From Hordeum vulgare subsp. vulgare (lineage: Eukaryota; Streptophyta; Magnoliopsida; Poales; Poaceae): DNA of 64,000 nt. The notes below the pieces were generated by a model. The model was not told where the DNA came from. It ran no database searches and saw only the letters and a list, made by a program, of their open reading frames with translations. The stretch lies in assembly GCF_904849725.1 (NCBI RefSeq), contig NC_058518.1, positions 410,571,081 to 410,635,080 on the forward strand. The letters are read 5' to 3'. Within the stretch, counting starts at the first letter, position 1. Each line of letters begins with the position of its first letter. The position numbers and the translations under genes were made by a program. Positions 9,785 through 23,306 of this stretch are shown in pieces.

Positions 9785-12700
9785 GATCATACTTTTTCAT
9801 AGTGAATCAACCTTTTATTCTTCATGCAATACATGAGCGTGAGCCATTGACATACCATAAGGGTGGAATAGAATATGGTGGTAGATATCAAAGGGGTAAA
9901 AAGTGGAGAAGATAGTCTCACATCAACTAGGTGTACCAATGGGCTATGGAGATGCCCATCGGTAGATGTTAATGCAAGGAGTAGGGATTGCCATGCAAAT
10001 GATGCACTACAGTTATAAGTGTATGAAATCTCAAATGAAGCTAATTGCGGTGTGCATCCAACTTGACTGTTCATGAAGACCTCGGGCATTTGAGGAAGGC
10101 CTTCATCGGAATATTCAAGCCAAGTTTATAAACATGATAATATGATTCCCACTAGCATACCAAAATGACATATCATGAGACTATCTATATGATGAACATG
10201 GTGCCACTTAGAGGCACAAGTGTGGTCGAGGATAGTAGCAAAGTCCCTTCTGTCTTTTTCTCTCATCATTTTTTCATCATTTTTTATATGGTGGGCTCAT
10301 TTATCACCCACATTTTTTCATTTTTCGTCCGGAGTCTCTTCCTGACTTGTGGGGGAATCATAGTCTCCATCATACTTTCATCACTACGAAAATTCTCTAA
10401 TAATGATGATCATCGCACTATTATTTACTTACAACTCATGACAGCTCGATATGAGGAACTATGACTCAATATGAATGTCTATGGCAGTGTACCAGGATAT
10501 CCAATGGTCTAGCATGACATGTATCATCAATATATTATCATGCAAAGAAATATGATGATGAATGAACTAGTCATATGATGTAACGGTGGAATTTGCATGG
10601 AAATATATCTCGAAATGGCTATGGAAATGCCATGATAGGTAGGTATGGTTGCTGCTTTGAGAAACATATAAGAAGGTTTATGTGTGATAGAGAATATCAT
10701 GTCTCAGATTTTGGATGCACCGGCAAAGTTCGTGTCGTTCCTCGAGGTGAGAATGGGCAATGCACGGTATCGAAGAGGTTAGCAAAATATGAGGAGGTGA
10801 GATTGTGTATGTCCATGGTTTCATATTAGTCATGAAGAACTCATATATTTATTGCAAAGTTTTATTATATTTATCACAAATCAAAACACTACCCGCATGC
10901 CTCGAGGGAGAGGATTGGGAGGAGTTAACCGTTGCGTGATTCCGAGTCGAAACAACACTAGGATTTTACCGAGAAATAGAAATGCTCATACATCGCCACC
11001 ATGCCTTTTTAATACTCAGACAAACAATAAATTAACATCTATTAATGCCGATACTTCTATGCATCAACAATTATGCACTCACACCTTTTTCATACTACCA
11101 CATCAATATCATTAACCCACAGTTTCTCTTCATGTGCTACATGATGGTTGTGATTATCATTCATTGAATACCTATTATTTTAGGACTAGCTTTATGACCC
11201 ACACAAATTACTGTTACTATTTATTAACTCTCAAACAAATATAAGTGAAGAATGAGAGTTCAAATATTTCTAAAAATTCTACACGTCCCCGTGCTCAAAA
11301 AGATATAAGTGAAGTACTAGAGCAAGTGCTTAGCTCAAAAGATATAATTGAAGAACATAGAGTATTCTAACAAATCATGATGAATGTGTATCTCTATAAA
11401 GTTGGTGTTTCCAGCAAATGATGGTTTTGGAAAACAAAATATAAGGAGCAAACTAAAGCAAATGAGGCTCCAAGCAAAACTCATATCATGTGACGAGTAA
11501 AAAGGTAGCTCCAAGTGACATACTGATAGATTGACCTGAAAAAGGGGATGCCTTCTCGGGCATCCCCAATCTTAGAAGCTTGAGTCTTCATACAATATTA
11601 CCTTGGGTTGGCTTGGGACTCCCAAATCTTAGGCTCTTTCCGCTCCTTATTCTATTGTCCATCGTGATAACACCCAAAACTTGAAAACTTCAATCACACA
11701 AAACTTCATGAGATCCGTTAGTGTAAGCAACATATAAAATACTTTGGTACTGTTGTAAATTGATTTATATTTTATTATTGCATAATAGGTACCTTATTCT
11801 AACTTCTCCATCGCTTATACCCCCAATACAGTCCATAGCATCATCAAAACAAGCAAACTATGCAAGAAAAAAACAGAATCTGTCTAAGACAGAACAGTCT
11901 GTAGTAATCTGTAATGAACCTATACTTATGTAACTCCAAAAATTCTGAAAAATTAGGACGACTTGAGGAATTTGTATGAAAATACTGTGTAAACAATTCA
12001 TATTAAAAATACATTGGAGTAAAATCAGAGAAATTCTGCACTCGACATCAAAGTTTTTGTTTTTGCATCTTATCAATTATACTTATCATACAAGTCATCT
12101 TAAAGGCTTTACTTGTAACAAACACTAATTTACCCATAAAAAACAATCATTATAGAGGCGATAATCATGTTATCACACTAAAACATAAAGTATTGGGTCA
12201 TCTCCCAACAAGCTCTTTCTTTATAGCCATTAAGATAGGCGTGTGGTAATAATGATGCTCATGTAAAAGACAAGAATTGAGACACAAAGAGAGCATCATA
12301 AAAACATGTGACAAGCACATTTAACTCTAAGATACTTCCTATGCATAGGAATTTTATAAGCAAACAATTTATTGATACAAGAAGTGTCTAGCATAAGCAA
12401 ATAGGAAGAATGAATCATTAACAATTTGAATATCAAGAGAGGTAATTGAGTAACAAGAAAATTTATATAAACATATTTTCCTCTCTCATAATAATTACAT
12501 GTAGGATCATATTGAAATTTATAAATATAGATATTGTATAAAATATTTTCTTAATAATCCACATGCACAGAAGTTTTACAACCTTTCAAGATAGTGGGAT
12601 TAAAATTAATTAAAGTCATGACCTCTCTAAACATACTTCTATCAAAAATTTCATAAGATTGATAATTCTCCAAAGTAGTGGGTCCATTATTTCTAAAGTT

Positions 12701-13145
12701 GGTGCTCTTACAAACCTACTTTTAGTAGCATTGCAAATATTATTATCAATGGTATATTCAACATGAAGCTCAGAATTCCCAAGATCACAAGGATTATCAT
12801 AATTATCACCCCAATCATGGTCTCAGCACAATTGACATTCATAGAATTTATACTAACAAAATTGCAATCATGCTTTTCATTCAATATATGTTTCCCAATA
12901 GCTTTTGGTTTACAATAAGCAGGAAGCTTGAAAAGATTAGCATGTGGATGAGGATCCATTTATCTTTTTTTTTGCATTTACTTCGTGTTTTGCTGTGACA
13001 AAGATATAAAATAACTTGGCAAGCACACATATATGAATATTTTTGTATTTTTAATTTTTTTAAGCGAGGAATATATAACAGAAAATAAAAAGAAGAACAA
13101 GTGAATGATTATTGTGTGAAATTACTTGATAGTTGGTGATGATAT
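9785..13145 (-). mobile_element. Internal region of the minus-strand Gypsy-like element
   Basis: This is AT-rich noncoding sequence with no gag or pol domain. Read on the minus strand it resembles the internal region of the + strand element at 28064-34680. For instance, 10590-10780 corresponds to 31800-31985 in inverted orientation, and 9785-10130 corresponds to about 32520-32760. Open frames of up to about 100 codons occur on both strands without recognisable domains. Confidence 0.6.
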
Positions 13146-13163
13146 TCCCTGACAGCGGCGCCA
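13146..13163 (-). other. Primer-binding site of the minus-strand element
   Basis: On the minus strand the sequence reads TGGCGCCGCTGTCAGGGA, close to the tRNA-Asp-complementary PBS TGGCGCCGTTGCCGGGGA of related elements. It lies immediately inside the right-hand LTR, which fixes the element's orientation. Confidence 0.75.
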
Positions 13164-13171
13164 GAAATCCT

Positions 13172-14733
13172 TCCTCATACTTGTGAGGCGTGTTGGGTTT
13201 TCCGTGAAGAGGAATAGGCAATCGCAGCACCATGCGGATAATAATTTCTCTTGATTAAGAAACCAAGTTTTATCAAACCAATAGTAATATCAATCATCAA
13301 CCCTCTTCAGCGGTTGCACACAAAAGAGCAAACAACTTGCACCCAACACGGGCAAAAGGGTTGTCAATCCCCTTGATCTCGTTATTTACAAGGAAATGAG
13401 GTGTGTAGATAATTGCAAATAATGGTAACTTGGAAAACAAAAATAAAATAAAAATAATAACATCGAGGAAATTATATGTTTTATGAATATATAAGCTAAC
13501 AGATCCGGGGGCCATAGTATTCTCTAGTGGCTTCTCTCATGAAAGCAACATATGGTGGGTAAACAAATTACTGTTGGGCAATTGATAGAATAACGGATAG
13601 TTATACGATTTTCACGGCAATGATCATGTGTATATAGGCATCATGTCCATAAGCAAATAGGTCGACTCCTGCTTGCACCTACGACTATTACTCCACTCAT
13701 CGACCACTATCTAGCATGCATCTAGAGTTAAGTAAAATAGAGGAATGCTTGGAGAATGATGACATGATGTAGACAAAGTAAACTCAACTAGTATTAATAA
13801 ACCCCATCATTTTATACTTAGTGGAAGCAACACAAAGACATAACTTGTCCCCTTATGTCACTTGGATATAGAAACTGGCTAGGTTGGACCCACTACAACG
13901 CACCCCTCTCAGTGAAGAAATACCAAACTACTTGGCAAAGCAAATCAACAAATCTAAGAGAATTACGAAGCTATGATGATTATACAAATAAGAATCATAA
14001 AACTCAGAGAAGACTCAAATACTTTTCATGAGTAATATGAACATAAACCCACAATTCATTCAATCCCAACAAACACACCATACAAAAGAATTATATCGGA
14101 CAGATTAAAGCGAAGTTGTGATGACCATTGTATGGAAGATAAAGAGAAATATATAGCCATCTAGATACTAAGTATGGGCCCATAGGTCTATGGTGAACTA
14201 CTCACACATCATCAAGAGGGCGGCAAGGTTGATGAAAAGGCCCTCCGTGATCGATCCCCCTCTGACAAGGTGCCAGAACGGAGCTCCATATGGGATCGCC
14301 CTAGAACAAAGACTTGCGGTGGCAGAAAAAGTGTTTCTCTCTTACTTTAGGGTTTATGGAATATATGTGAATTTATAGGTGGGAGAACGTAGCAAGAGGG
14401 ACACGAGGGAGGGACAAGATATCAGGGTGCAACGACCCCGCTGGTCACTCCCTATTGGCTTGTGACTCCCTTGTGTGGCTTCAAGTCTCCTCGTGAAGCT
14501 TCTAGGTCTTCTCTTGGTATAGAAAAATCATAAAAAAGTTTCGTGGTAATTGGACTTCGTTTGGTACTGAAAACTTGAAAAACAAAAAACATGCACAAAA
14601 CAACAACTGGCACTTGGTAATAGGTTAGTGGTCAAAATAATATAAATTGGTGAATAATGACCCAAAACGTATCCTAGGATGAAAATATAATAACATGGGA
14701 CAATAAAAAATTATAGATACGTTGGAGACATAT
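13172..14733 (-). mobile_element. 5' LTR of the minus-strand element
   Basis: Its proximal part (13863-14733) is homologous to the LTR at 4028-4892, and its distal part runs to the PBS. The outer terminus is decayed: ATATGTCTCC is found where TGATACGTCTCC is expected, so the exact end is approximate. The inner end near 13172 is inferred from the PBS position. Confidence 0.65.
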
Positions 14734-14754
14734 AACGCCCGTTAGGAGCCATTA

Positions 14755-17700
14755 AAAGGATTAGCTGGAACTATCGAGGGTCGGGTCGGCCTTGTACAGT
14801 TCAAGAATTAGTGTGTCATAATAATTCATACCGACCCTACATTATTTTTCTTTCCTGTGTAAAGTAAACAAATCCCTGCATTCATGGAGTCATGCTCATA
14901 TTGGTTATGTGTCAAAAAAATTAGAATCTTCTTGCAAAATATTAAATGCTCATTTCAAAAGGAGCGATAACGAGGCCATGATGGAGAGAAACAAAATTCT
15001 TCTGGAGATGGACGAGCTTCTTATAAAGCAAGAAATTATATGGAAACAAAGGTCATGTATCGTGAAAATGATTTTGGGGCACCGTAATACAAATTTTTAC
15101 CACAAAAAGGCCTCTTGGAGGGAGAAAATATATATTTCTGCTATTAAGAGGAGTGATGGGCCTGTCACCGAGAATATGGAATAATTCTTAGGTATCAAAA
15201 ATTCAATTTTCCAGCAACTTTACACTTGTAAAACTAATGTTGACCCTTCTCATGTTCTTTTGATTATGAAACCTCTCATCAATGATGATATGAATGTGGA
15301 GCTCTATAAACCTTTTTCAGAGGAAGAGATTAGTTATGCTCTATTTCAGATACGTTTGTTAAAAGCACTAGATCCGGACGGGTTTCCTGTAAGATTCTTT
15401 CAGAGAACGTGGGGTTGAATTAAGGAGGACATTGTAAGGGCAGTTCAACTATTTTTCAGCTCAAGTGTCATGCCCGAAGGTGTAAATGTTGCTATCATAG
15501 TCCTTATTCCCAAAGTGAAGAACCCTCCGTCCGTCAAAGATTAACCGATCAGCCTATGTAATGTCATTCATAAATTTATTTCAAAGTGCTTAGTGAATAG
15601 ACTAAGACCCTCCCTTGGATTTTATGATCTCTCCAACTCAGAGTGTATTTATTCCATGAAGGTTACTTTCTAATAATGCACTTATTGCTTTCGATTGTCT
15701 TCATTCATTAAGTATGTTAAAAGATAAGTGTGAAGAGTTTTGCGCTTATTAGTTGCACTTGGCAAAGGCGTATGATCGAGTAGATTGGAATTTTTTAAAG
15801 AGTATGGTGGCTTCTTTTGGTTTTGCGCCAATGTGGATTGACTAGATTATGACGTGTGTTACGTCAGTGCAATTCTTAGTTTGGAATAATGACCAAATGT
15901 TGGATCCCTTTTCTCCATCTTGTGGTCTCAGGCAAGGGGATCCCTTATCTCCGTATTTTTTCCTATTTGTGGTAGAGGCACTCTCTTTGTTGTTAAAGGA
16001 TGCATGTGATAAAGGTGATCTAAAGGAGTTTCACTTTAACTAACAAGCTCCAGGAATTTCTCATCTATTATTTACGGATGACAACCTCCTATTTTGCAAG
16101 TGGTCCATAGATCAAGTTGTAATCATTAAAAATATTCTATCGTTCTAAGAGGTGGGAACTGGTCAGCTTCTGAGCCTTGAGAAGTTTATGATTAAATTTG
16201 GCAAAAATGTAGTATGGAAGATCAAGTGACCACGATGGTTATTCTAAATATTACCGCAAAAGGTTTTGAGGATAAGTACCTTGTATTACCGATACGTGAG
16301 GGTAGAATGAAGGTTGGTAAGTTCTAGTCGACCAAAGATAAGGCTTTTAAAAAGATCATCATATTGGATTGAAAAATATGCATCAAGTGGTATAAAGGAA
16401 ACTCAGATCAAGATATTGTTGCAATCGCTCGTAGTGTACGCCATGAGTATCTTCAAATTTCTAGCCTCATTATGTGATGAGTTGGCTCATATTATTAGGA
16501 ATTTCTAGTGTTAAGACGAAGAAGACAGAAGAAAAACTCATTGGTTAGCTTGGGATAAACTCATTAAGGAAAGCAGAGAGGGAGGCATGGGTTTCCAAGA
16601 TCTTAGGCTATTTAATCAAGCACTCTTATCCAAAGAGGTTTGGCATTTATTGTTGTACTAGATTCATTGTGTGCTAAGGTTCTAAAGGCAAATATTATCC
16701 CAATGGTCAAATCCTCGATACGGTTTTTCCTCGGTCTACATCGGTGAATTGGCAAGGTATTATGCATGTCCTGGACCTGCTAAAAAAGGGGGTCATCTGG
16801 AGAGTGTTCTATGGTAAAGAAGTCCTGACCTGAGAGAGTTATAATAAAGAAGAACTATACTAGACTAAAATTGGTGTCGGAATTATTAATGAGTGGAACC
16901 AAAAGATGGGATGAAAATTTAGTTAGGTACCTATTCTATCACCATGATGCTGAGGAGATCCTAAATTTACGTATCCAGTCTGTGCGAGTGGGTGATAAAA
17001 TTGCTTGGCACTATGAAAAAAATGGAATGTTTTATGTTAAAAGTGCGTACAGACCGGCCTTAAATTTAATTGATTATAAGGGCGAGACAGGAACGACATG
17101 CAATTTCCTTAATGAGGATAGGAGGATTTGGGACGTTATCATGGAAGTACAAATTTCCGCAAAAAATAAGAATTTTTGCCTAGTGAGTTTCGTCAAACAG
17201 TTCGACGATCTTGGTAAACAGAGTTGCTCATCACCAAACTCTGACAGGTATGTGCACTATTTGTGGTGTGGAGGATCAACGTATTTTACATGCTCTTGTG
17301 ACTTGTCCTAAGGCACGTGCTTTCCATTTTGCCATGAGAGATGTATGGAATATTCCTAGAGAGGAGTTTTTCATATGTACAAGACGGAATGGATTCTTAT
17401 TATGTTTGACTAGTTGGGTCACCAGTATGCGAGCAAGATTTATTCATGTTCTTGAGAGCTTGGAGTACGAGGAATGATATGATCTGTTGTGGAGGAAAAT
17501 AATATTTATATGCCTCTCTTATCTTTGTGGGAAATTAATGGAAGTCTTTCACATCTGCAATCTCTAGGTGCAAGTCGACTTAATCAACAACGGTAAGGGG
17601 GTGACTGACAATTGGAGGTATGTTATTCCACCCATGAATGGTCGTCGGGTTTGGGAGCCCCCGCATGCAGAGTATATTAAGATAAATATTGATGCTAGTT

Positions 17701-17812
17701 TCGTGGAGATCATGAGATCTGTCAGTGTTGGGGTTGTAGCCGGGAATAACCTAGCCGAAATCATGGTTTTGCCGAATTATACATTTGTATTACACTTCAC
17801 AAACCTATTATT
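14755..17812 (+). pseudogene. Degenerate LINE (non-LTR retrotransposon) ORF2
   Basis: The copy starts with the N-terminus of an endonuclease/exonuclease/phosphatase domain (SWNYRGSGRPCTVQELV, from about 14769). Most of that domain is then missing. Reverse transcriptase follows: the ALDPDGFPVRFFQ-like block near 15370, LAKAYDRVDWNFL-like near 15757 and GLRQGDPLSPYFFLFV near 15925. Next comes a zinc-knuckle-type zf-RVT segment (CTICGVEDQRILHALVTCP, 17240-17310) and an RNase H-like C-terminus (YIKINIDASF near 17675). Pieces are in different frames with many stops. This order is that of plant L1-type LINEs with a terminal RNase H domain. It is an inactive copy, and the 3' end near 17812 is estimated. 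Confidence 0.8.
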
Positions 17813-17888
17813 TTAAAAATTGGTCGCACTTCCATTTTCATGGCAAAAGAATCCATCAACATATCTCCCCTTATGGGTATTAATGGGG

Positions 17889-18847
17889 TGATAACCCCGG
17901 GGTAGGCCAAAAGCAAGGACTTCTCCATTCCGCCTTGAAAAAACATATGCGGGATGACCGCCTCCCCATGAGGGGTTGGTTGCTCCTGGCCGGATGCATG
18001 GTCAAGCCGGCTCGGGCAGATCCACTCCTTCTCCGGCTCGACTCACCCCGCTAGCCGACGGGTTAGCCCAGTCACATCACTGACAAACTGTATCACGGGC
18101 ATCATCACCAAAGGCATGGCTACAGCGGTCCAGGTACCGCTGACTTGACTTCGCGTGGCTACAGTGGAGGGGGTCGTACCAGTGACCATCGTCGAGTGCA
18201 ACTATTTGAGGCGGCATAGTGACCAGCACGCCCCCATCCACTCAATTACCTGCTCCGGCATGGCAACAGTGCAGCCAGCCGTACTGCTGACCGAAGCCGA
18301 CTTCACAAGATGACGCTCACAATGTGGCGCACGCAACTGCGTAACAAGCACGCACCAATGGCGACGCCCGACCGGCGGGCCCCAGCTCCACACGGGAACC
18401 AATAGTCGGCAAGCCCCAATTGTGACAAGACTTCCCCAGCCGATGGGCCCCATAGCAAACTAGAGAGGCTCCCAGTCGGGTCCCACCCAGTACCCTTTAT
18501 ACCAATTGTAAGCCAGGGGGTTGGCATATAAAACCCCCTGGTACTGCCGCATGCAAGGGGTAAACCGATCACACACTCACACCACAGGAGAGAGGCAAAG
18601 AGAGCTCCCAGCTCTTTCTTCCTCCTCCATCATACAGCTGAAGGAACATATGGTAGCCCCATCCAGTTCATCAACCAACACAAGCAGGACTAGGGGTGTT
18701 ACCTCCCACGGAGGGCCCCGAACCAAGGTACATCGAGTGTCTCGCACCGCTTGTCCCCAACCCCGTTTCCGAAGCCCGCTGGCATTCTTACGGTCCCAAC
18801 CACGTTCGATTAGCCACCCCATGGAATCTGTCGTGAGAAAACGACGA
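17889..18847 (+). mobile_element. 5' LTR of a Tat-lineage Gypsy element
   Basis: The candidate start is TGATAACCCCGGGG at 17889. The end lies just before the PBS at 18852. A TATA box is at 18525-18534. The downstream gag-pol is in the same orientation. The left boundary is uncertain by up to about 70 bases, because no second LTR is present for comparison. Confidence 0.55.
18525..18534 (+). promoter_or_regulatory. TATA box in the Tat-type LTR
   Basis: CATATAAAAC lies within the LTR about 320 bases before its end, a usual position for the R-region start in grass Gypsy elements. Confidence 0.55.
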
Positions 18848-18851
18848 CATT

Positions 18852-18868
18852 TGGCGCCGACCATCGGG
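18852..18868 (+). other. Primer-binding site of the Tat-type element
   Basis: TGGCGCCGACCATCGGG follows the LTR end. Its TGGCGCC start is typical of the PBS of plant Gypsy elements. The rest has drifted, so the tRNA species is not assigned. Confidence 0.5.
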
Positions 18869-18903
18869 TCGTCCGTAGCGCCGGCCGGAGTCACGCTTTG
18901 GAC

Positions 18904-20808
18904 ATGACCCCTTACCAACTCTGCTGGACGCATCGCATCCGGGCTGATCAGCAGCCCGTGGAGCTTTGCCTCTCAGAAGCTTCCACGACATTGTGCCCCG
19001 GCTCCACCTGCCCTGCAGGCCTCGCCGTCGCTCTTCTTAACGAGTCGCGCCCTAGCCACGCCTCGCCCGACAACGACAACCTGTGCGTGCTCTTCAGCAA
19101 GTTGTGGCTCGACGACGCGCCTACGTTTGATGAGTACCAGAGCGTAGTGCTGGACTGCATCGACCCACCAACATTCGCGGGAGCAGCCGTCTCGAGTGGC
19201 GCCTGTGAATTTTACGTCCTCGCGGAGGTGATGGTCACCGGCTCCACCACCAGCTCGGGTTGCGCTAGGGCGCAAGCGAACCCAGCCGCCGTCGTGGCTC
19301 GCGCCAGAGCCGAGACGCACGTGATCGCCACCACGGCTCGCCCTAGCCCCTCCGATCCTCTCCGCTCGAAGCTTCAGGGGCTGAGCACCCCCATCACGCC
19401 AACGGCTATCCCACCACAACCACGGCTGAGCTAGAAACGGACCGCCAGTAGCTACTCGTGGAGACCACCGCCCTCGCATCTGCCAAACACCGGATGGAGG
19501 CTGCGCAGTGCGAGTACAGCTCCGCCTACGACCTCACCGAGGATGGCAACGAGCCTAGTCGGCACGGTGAGGTTCAGAGCCGCGGACGCATAGTTGCCGA
19601 GATCCTCAGCGGTGGGTCCCCACCTACGACAATCCCGCGGCCAGCATGAGGTCCGCCCAGGTGTCTTACGAGGAGTTGGCCACCATGGAGGGCGAGGAAC
19701 ATGTGCAGCCAGAAAAGTACGTCCAAGACCGCATCGTTGCTTCCAACTCGCAGGAGAATTGCTTCGAGTCGGACTATCGCGGCACCGAGTAGCCTCACTC
19801 GGGGGATGAGGACTTGCGGATGACCTTTGGCTGCCAGCAGGCCCAGCACTCTGCCTCCCCTCGCGGTTCCGGTCGGCGCAATGACAGGAGCCACGGCGGG
19901 CGCTCCCGGCGCAGGGACAAGCAACCGGCAGTCTCCAGCCGGCGCAACAACGCCTTTGAGGGGGCGGCTAGTCGGCTCGCGCCAATACCCCGCCTTCGAG
20001 GCGGGAGCGAGCGCACTCATTGGCTTCCTCCGTCTGGGCCAAGCTCGCTCACCAGCTCAGACCACGCGTCCCTCGAAGCGAGAACGACGCCCGCCTACAG
20101 ATCAACTGGTTGGCCCAATCCGCCTTCCTCGAGGAGGAGGGCCCAATCGGCCCGGAATGCTTGAGTCCCCGGATCCGCAAGGAGGCATTTCACACCGGCT
20201 TCACTCTTCCTCGAGACACCCCAACGTACAACGGGATGGCCAAGCGAGAGGACTAGCTGATTGACAACACCACCGCAGTCGGCATCGCGCGGGGCAACAA
20301 GCGTGTTGCAGTGCGCTACATCCCGCTCATGTTGATCGGCTCGACACGGAGTTGGCTTAACAGCCTGCCAGCTGGTAGCATCAACGCATGGGTGGACTTC
20401 GAGGAAGCCTTCGTTCACAACTTCACCGACACCTACAAGCGTCCCGATCGTCCCCGCGAACTGGCCATGTGCGTCCAAGCGGAGAAAGAACCCCTCTGTG
20501 ACTACCTCACGCGCTGGACCGAGCTGTGCAACTCGTGTGAAGGACTAAATGAGGTTCACGCCACCCAGTACTTCATCGAGAGTTGCCGAGACGGCACCCT
20601 CCTCAAGCACAAGCTCATGTGCTCGGAGCCGAACACTATGCCCGAGCTCATGGCCAAGGCAGATAAGTACGCCATGGTCGACTCCACAATGCGGATCAAG
20701 GTCACTGCAACCGGCAAGGCTGTCGCGTCGTCGGCTGCCTCCCGGCCGGCTGTCGACAACCGGGGGCAGCAGAACAACAATCGGAAATCCGACCAGCTAG
20801 ATCCCTAG
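18904..20808 (+). pseudogene. gag: gag region of the Tat-type element
   Basis: The clearest part is a Retrotrans_gag (capsid-like) domain at 20311-20808 with TRSWLNSLPAGSINAW, DFEEAFVHNF and the arginine-rich KRPDRPRELAMC. This domain assembles the virus-like particle of the retrotransposon. The preceding part, from an ATG at 18904, is proline- and alanine-rich and interrupted by frame changes and stops (for example TAG at 19432 and around 19790). No zinc knuckle is clear. It is a broken gag. Confidence 0.75.
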
Positions 20809-21003
20809 TACGGGAGCAGGCAGGTCGCCATCTCAGAGGAAGAGCAGTCGGTTGCCCATGCTGTGAGCCAGCATCAGCGCGATGGCAAGGGCACCTGGCA
20901 ACCCAAGCTCACCTACGAGCAGATGCTCGACGCCCAGTGCAAGATGCACACCGGGGAGAAGCCGGCTACGCACACGCTCTAGGGGTGCAGCTTCTCCGAG
21001 TGA

Positions 21004-21760
21004 TTGGCCCGGGGTGAGGGCCTTCCGGTTCATCCACCTCCGGCCCGTCACACACCGGCTCCGACTCTGGTTCCACCCAAAAACGGTCGTCTCCATTACC
21101 AATTCCCCAACCAGGACGGGGCCTACATTGTCTTCACCAGCGAATGCGACAACAAGCATAGCCAGAGCCAGCGTCGGCATAAGGTGAACGCCACTATGCC
21201 CTTAGTCCCGCAGTATATGCACCGGTCCAAGAACCCGGTCACCTGGAGCCGGACTGACCACCCGGCCGTGATGCCAAAACTTGGCAGCTATGCTCTCGTC
21301 CTCGACCCCACCATCGCCTCTGAGAGGCTAACGTGTCGGTTCTCGTGGGTGTTGGTCGACAGTCGCAGCAGTATCAACATCCTCTACCGCGACAGGCTGA
21401 TCAGGCTGGGGCTCAAGTAGAGAGATTTGCAGCCGACCTGGACAGTGTTCCATAGCATCATGCGGGGGAATCCTGCTCCCCCGTCGGGAAGATTCAGCTT
21501 GACGTCCTATTCGGCGACAAGGCTCACTTCCACCGCAAGCCGGTGTGGTTCGAGGTGGTGGACCTTGACAGCCCCTATCATGCTCTCCTCGGCAGGATGG
21601 TGCTCACCAAGTTCATGGCGATCCCTCACTACGCTTACCTCAAGATGAAGATTTTGGTTCCCAAAGGCATCATCACCGTATCCGGCGACTACAAGAAGTC
21701 AACGGAGTGCACGCGCGATGGCATCCGGCTTGCCGAGGCACTGGTGATCGCGGAGGAAAA
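21004..21760 (+). pseudogene. Retropepsin-type protease region of the Tat-type element
   Basis: VDSRSSINILYRDRL at about 21355-21400 is the protease active-site block, and flanking residues that are usually glycine are changed to Ser-Arg. The C-terminal block YHALLGRMVLTKFMA follows at about 21578. The two parts are in different frames. The enzyme would cut the polyprotein in particles. This copy is inactive because of the stop at 21418 and the frameshifts. Confidence 0.7.
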
Positions 21761-21979
21761 ACGTCACTCAACCGGCTCGTGGCCCAGGTCATCGAGCAGC
21801 CAGCCGTGCCGATTCCCCCGTCCCAGCCGGCCAGCGAGGCAACTTTCCATCCATCCAAAGACACCAAGCAGGTGTCACTCGACCCGGCTAACCCCAAGCA
21901 GTGCGTCACCATCGGCACCACCCTCAGTCGCAAATAGGAAGGTGAGCTTGTCGACTTCCTCCGTGAGAATTGGGACATC

Positions 21980-23290
21980 TTTGCATAGTCCCCCAAAGAC
22001 ATGTCGGGTGTTCCGAGGAAATTCGCCGAGCACAAGCTTCATGTGCGACCGGATGCGAAGCCGGTCAAGCAACCCCTGCGCCATTTCTTCGAGGAGAGAT
22101 GTCGTACTATAGGAGGAGAGATTGCCCGGCTGCCCGCAGTTGGCTTCATCATTGAAGTTTTCCACCCAGACTGGCTGGCCAACCCAGTCTTGCTGCTAAA
22201 GAAAAACAAAATTTGGTGCATATGTATCGACTACACCAACCTGAACAAGACTTGCGCAAAGGTTCCATTCTCCCTACCCAGATCGATCAAGTGATTGACT
22301 CCACGGCTAGCTGCGACCTACTATCCTTCTTGGACGCCTATTCTGACAACGATCAGATCAAGTTGGATCCGGCTGATCAGTTGAATACCTCCTTCATCAC
22401 CCCATTCGGAGCTTACTGCTATATCTACATGTCGTTTGGCTTGAAGAATGCGGGCGCCAACTTCCAGCGTTGCATGCAGAAGTGTCTCCTACCCCAAATT
22501 GGTAGGAACGTGCATGTCTACATCGACGACGTTGTTGTCAAATCCAAAAAGCATTTCAGCCTCCTCGACAACCTCCGGGAGAACTTCAGCAACCTGCGCG
22601 AGTCAAGACCTTCGGTTTGCCGGCCGGTCAAATTCTCGGTTTCCTCCTGTCTGCACCCGGCATCGAAGCTAAGCCGGAGAAGATCAGGGCCATCGAGTGC
22701 ATGCACAAGCCGACGCAGCTCCGTGATGTCTAGAAGTTCGCTGGGTGCGTGGCTTCGCTCAGCCGGCTCGGCGAGAAGGCGCTGCCCCTCTACCAGCTCA
22801 TGAAGAAGACGGCCAAGTTCAAGTGGACCGACCAGGCGGACGAGGCCTTCCGCGACCTCAAGCGCGCCCTCACCAGCGCGCCCGTCTTGGTCACGCCAAC
22901 CGAAAAAGATCCCATGCTCGCGTACATCGCGGCAACCACGCAAGTGGTCAGTGTCGTTCTGGTGGTGGAACGGCCTAAGGAGGGCAAGGCGCTGCTAGTT
23001 TAGCGCCCCGTATACTATGTGAGTGACGTCCTCTCCGCCTCCAAGCAAAAATACTCCCACTACGAGAAGATGTGCTACGGCATATACTTTGCCACCAAGA
23101 AGCTGAAACAATACTTCCAGGAGCACACCATCACCATGGTGAGCACGGCTCCGCTTTCATAGATCAGGGGCAATCGGGACGCAACCGGCCGGATCACCAA
23201 GTGAACCATCTCCATGGCCGACCACGACATCCAGTATGAGTCGTGCACGACCATCAAGTCCCAGGTGGTGGCTGATTTCCTCGTTGAGTA
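21980..23290 (+). pseudogene. pol: Reverse transcriptase and first RNase H of the Tat-type element
   Basis: Blocks in order are AEHKLHVRPDAKPV (about 22025), VGFIIEVFHPDWLANPVLLL (about 22140), SFLDAYSDNDQIKLDPADQL (about 22327), ITPFGAYCYIYMSFGLKNAG and the catalytic YIDD at 22519-22530. The connection region and first RNase H follow (TDQADEAFRDLKRAL, about 22828; KMCYGIYFATKKLKQYF near 23070). Several frameshifts (about 22260 and 22600) and stops (TAG near 22734, 23001 and 23160) break it. The order PR-RT-RNH followed by INT identifies Ty3/gypsy. Confidence 0.85.
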
Positions 23291-23306
23291 GGCCGAGACC
23301 CGCTTC

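Larger units (their letters stand above)
4028..14733 (-). mobile_element. Gypsy-like LTR retrotransposon, minus strand, with nested insertion
   Basis: Two homologous LTR segments in the same (minus) orientation bound this element: 4028-4892 and about 13172-14733. Read on the minus strand it runs from the right LTR through a primer-binding site (13146-13163), noncoding internal sequence (13145 down to 9785, then 5175 down to 4893) and a purine tract, to the left LTR. The left LTR lacks its distal part. A + strand retroelement (5176 to about 9784) is inserted in the internal region. No gag or pol domain is visible, so this is probably a non-autonomous member. Family is unassigned. Confidence 0.75.

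Noticed and set aside
13146..13163. tRNA gene
   Set aside because: The TGGCGCC... sequences here and at 3671, 18852 and 29528 are primer-binding sites complementary to a tRNA 3' end. No cloverleaf or box A/B sequence is present.
18948..19479. Long antisense frames over the Tat gag
   Set aside because: They are antisense shadows in GC-rich gag sequence. The + strand alignment to retrotransposon gag/pol domains explains the region.
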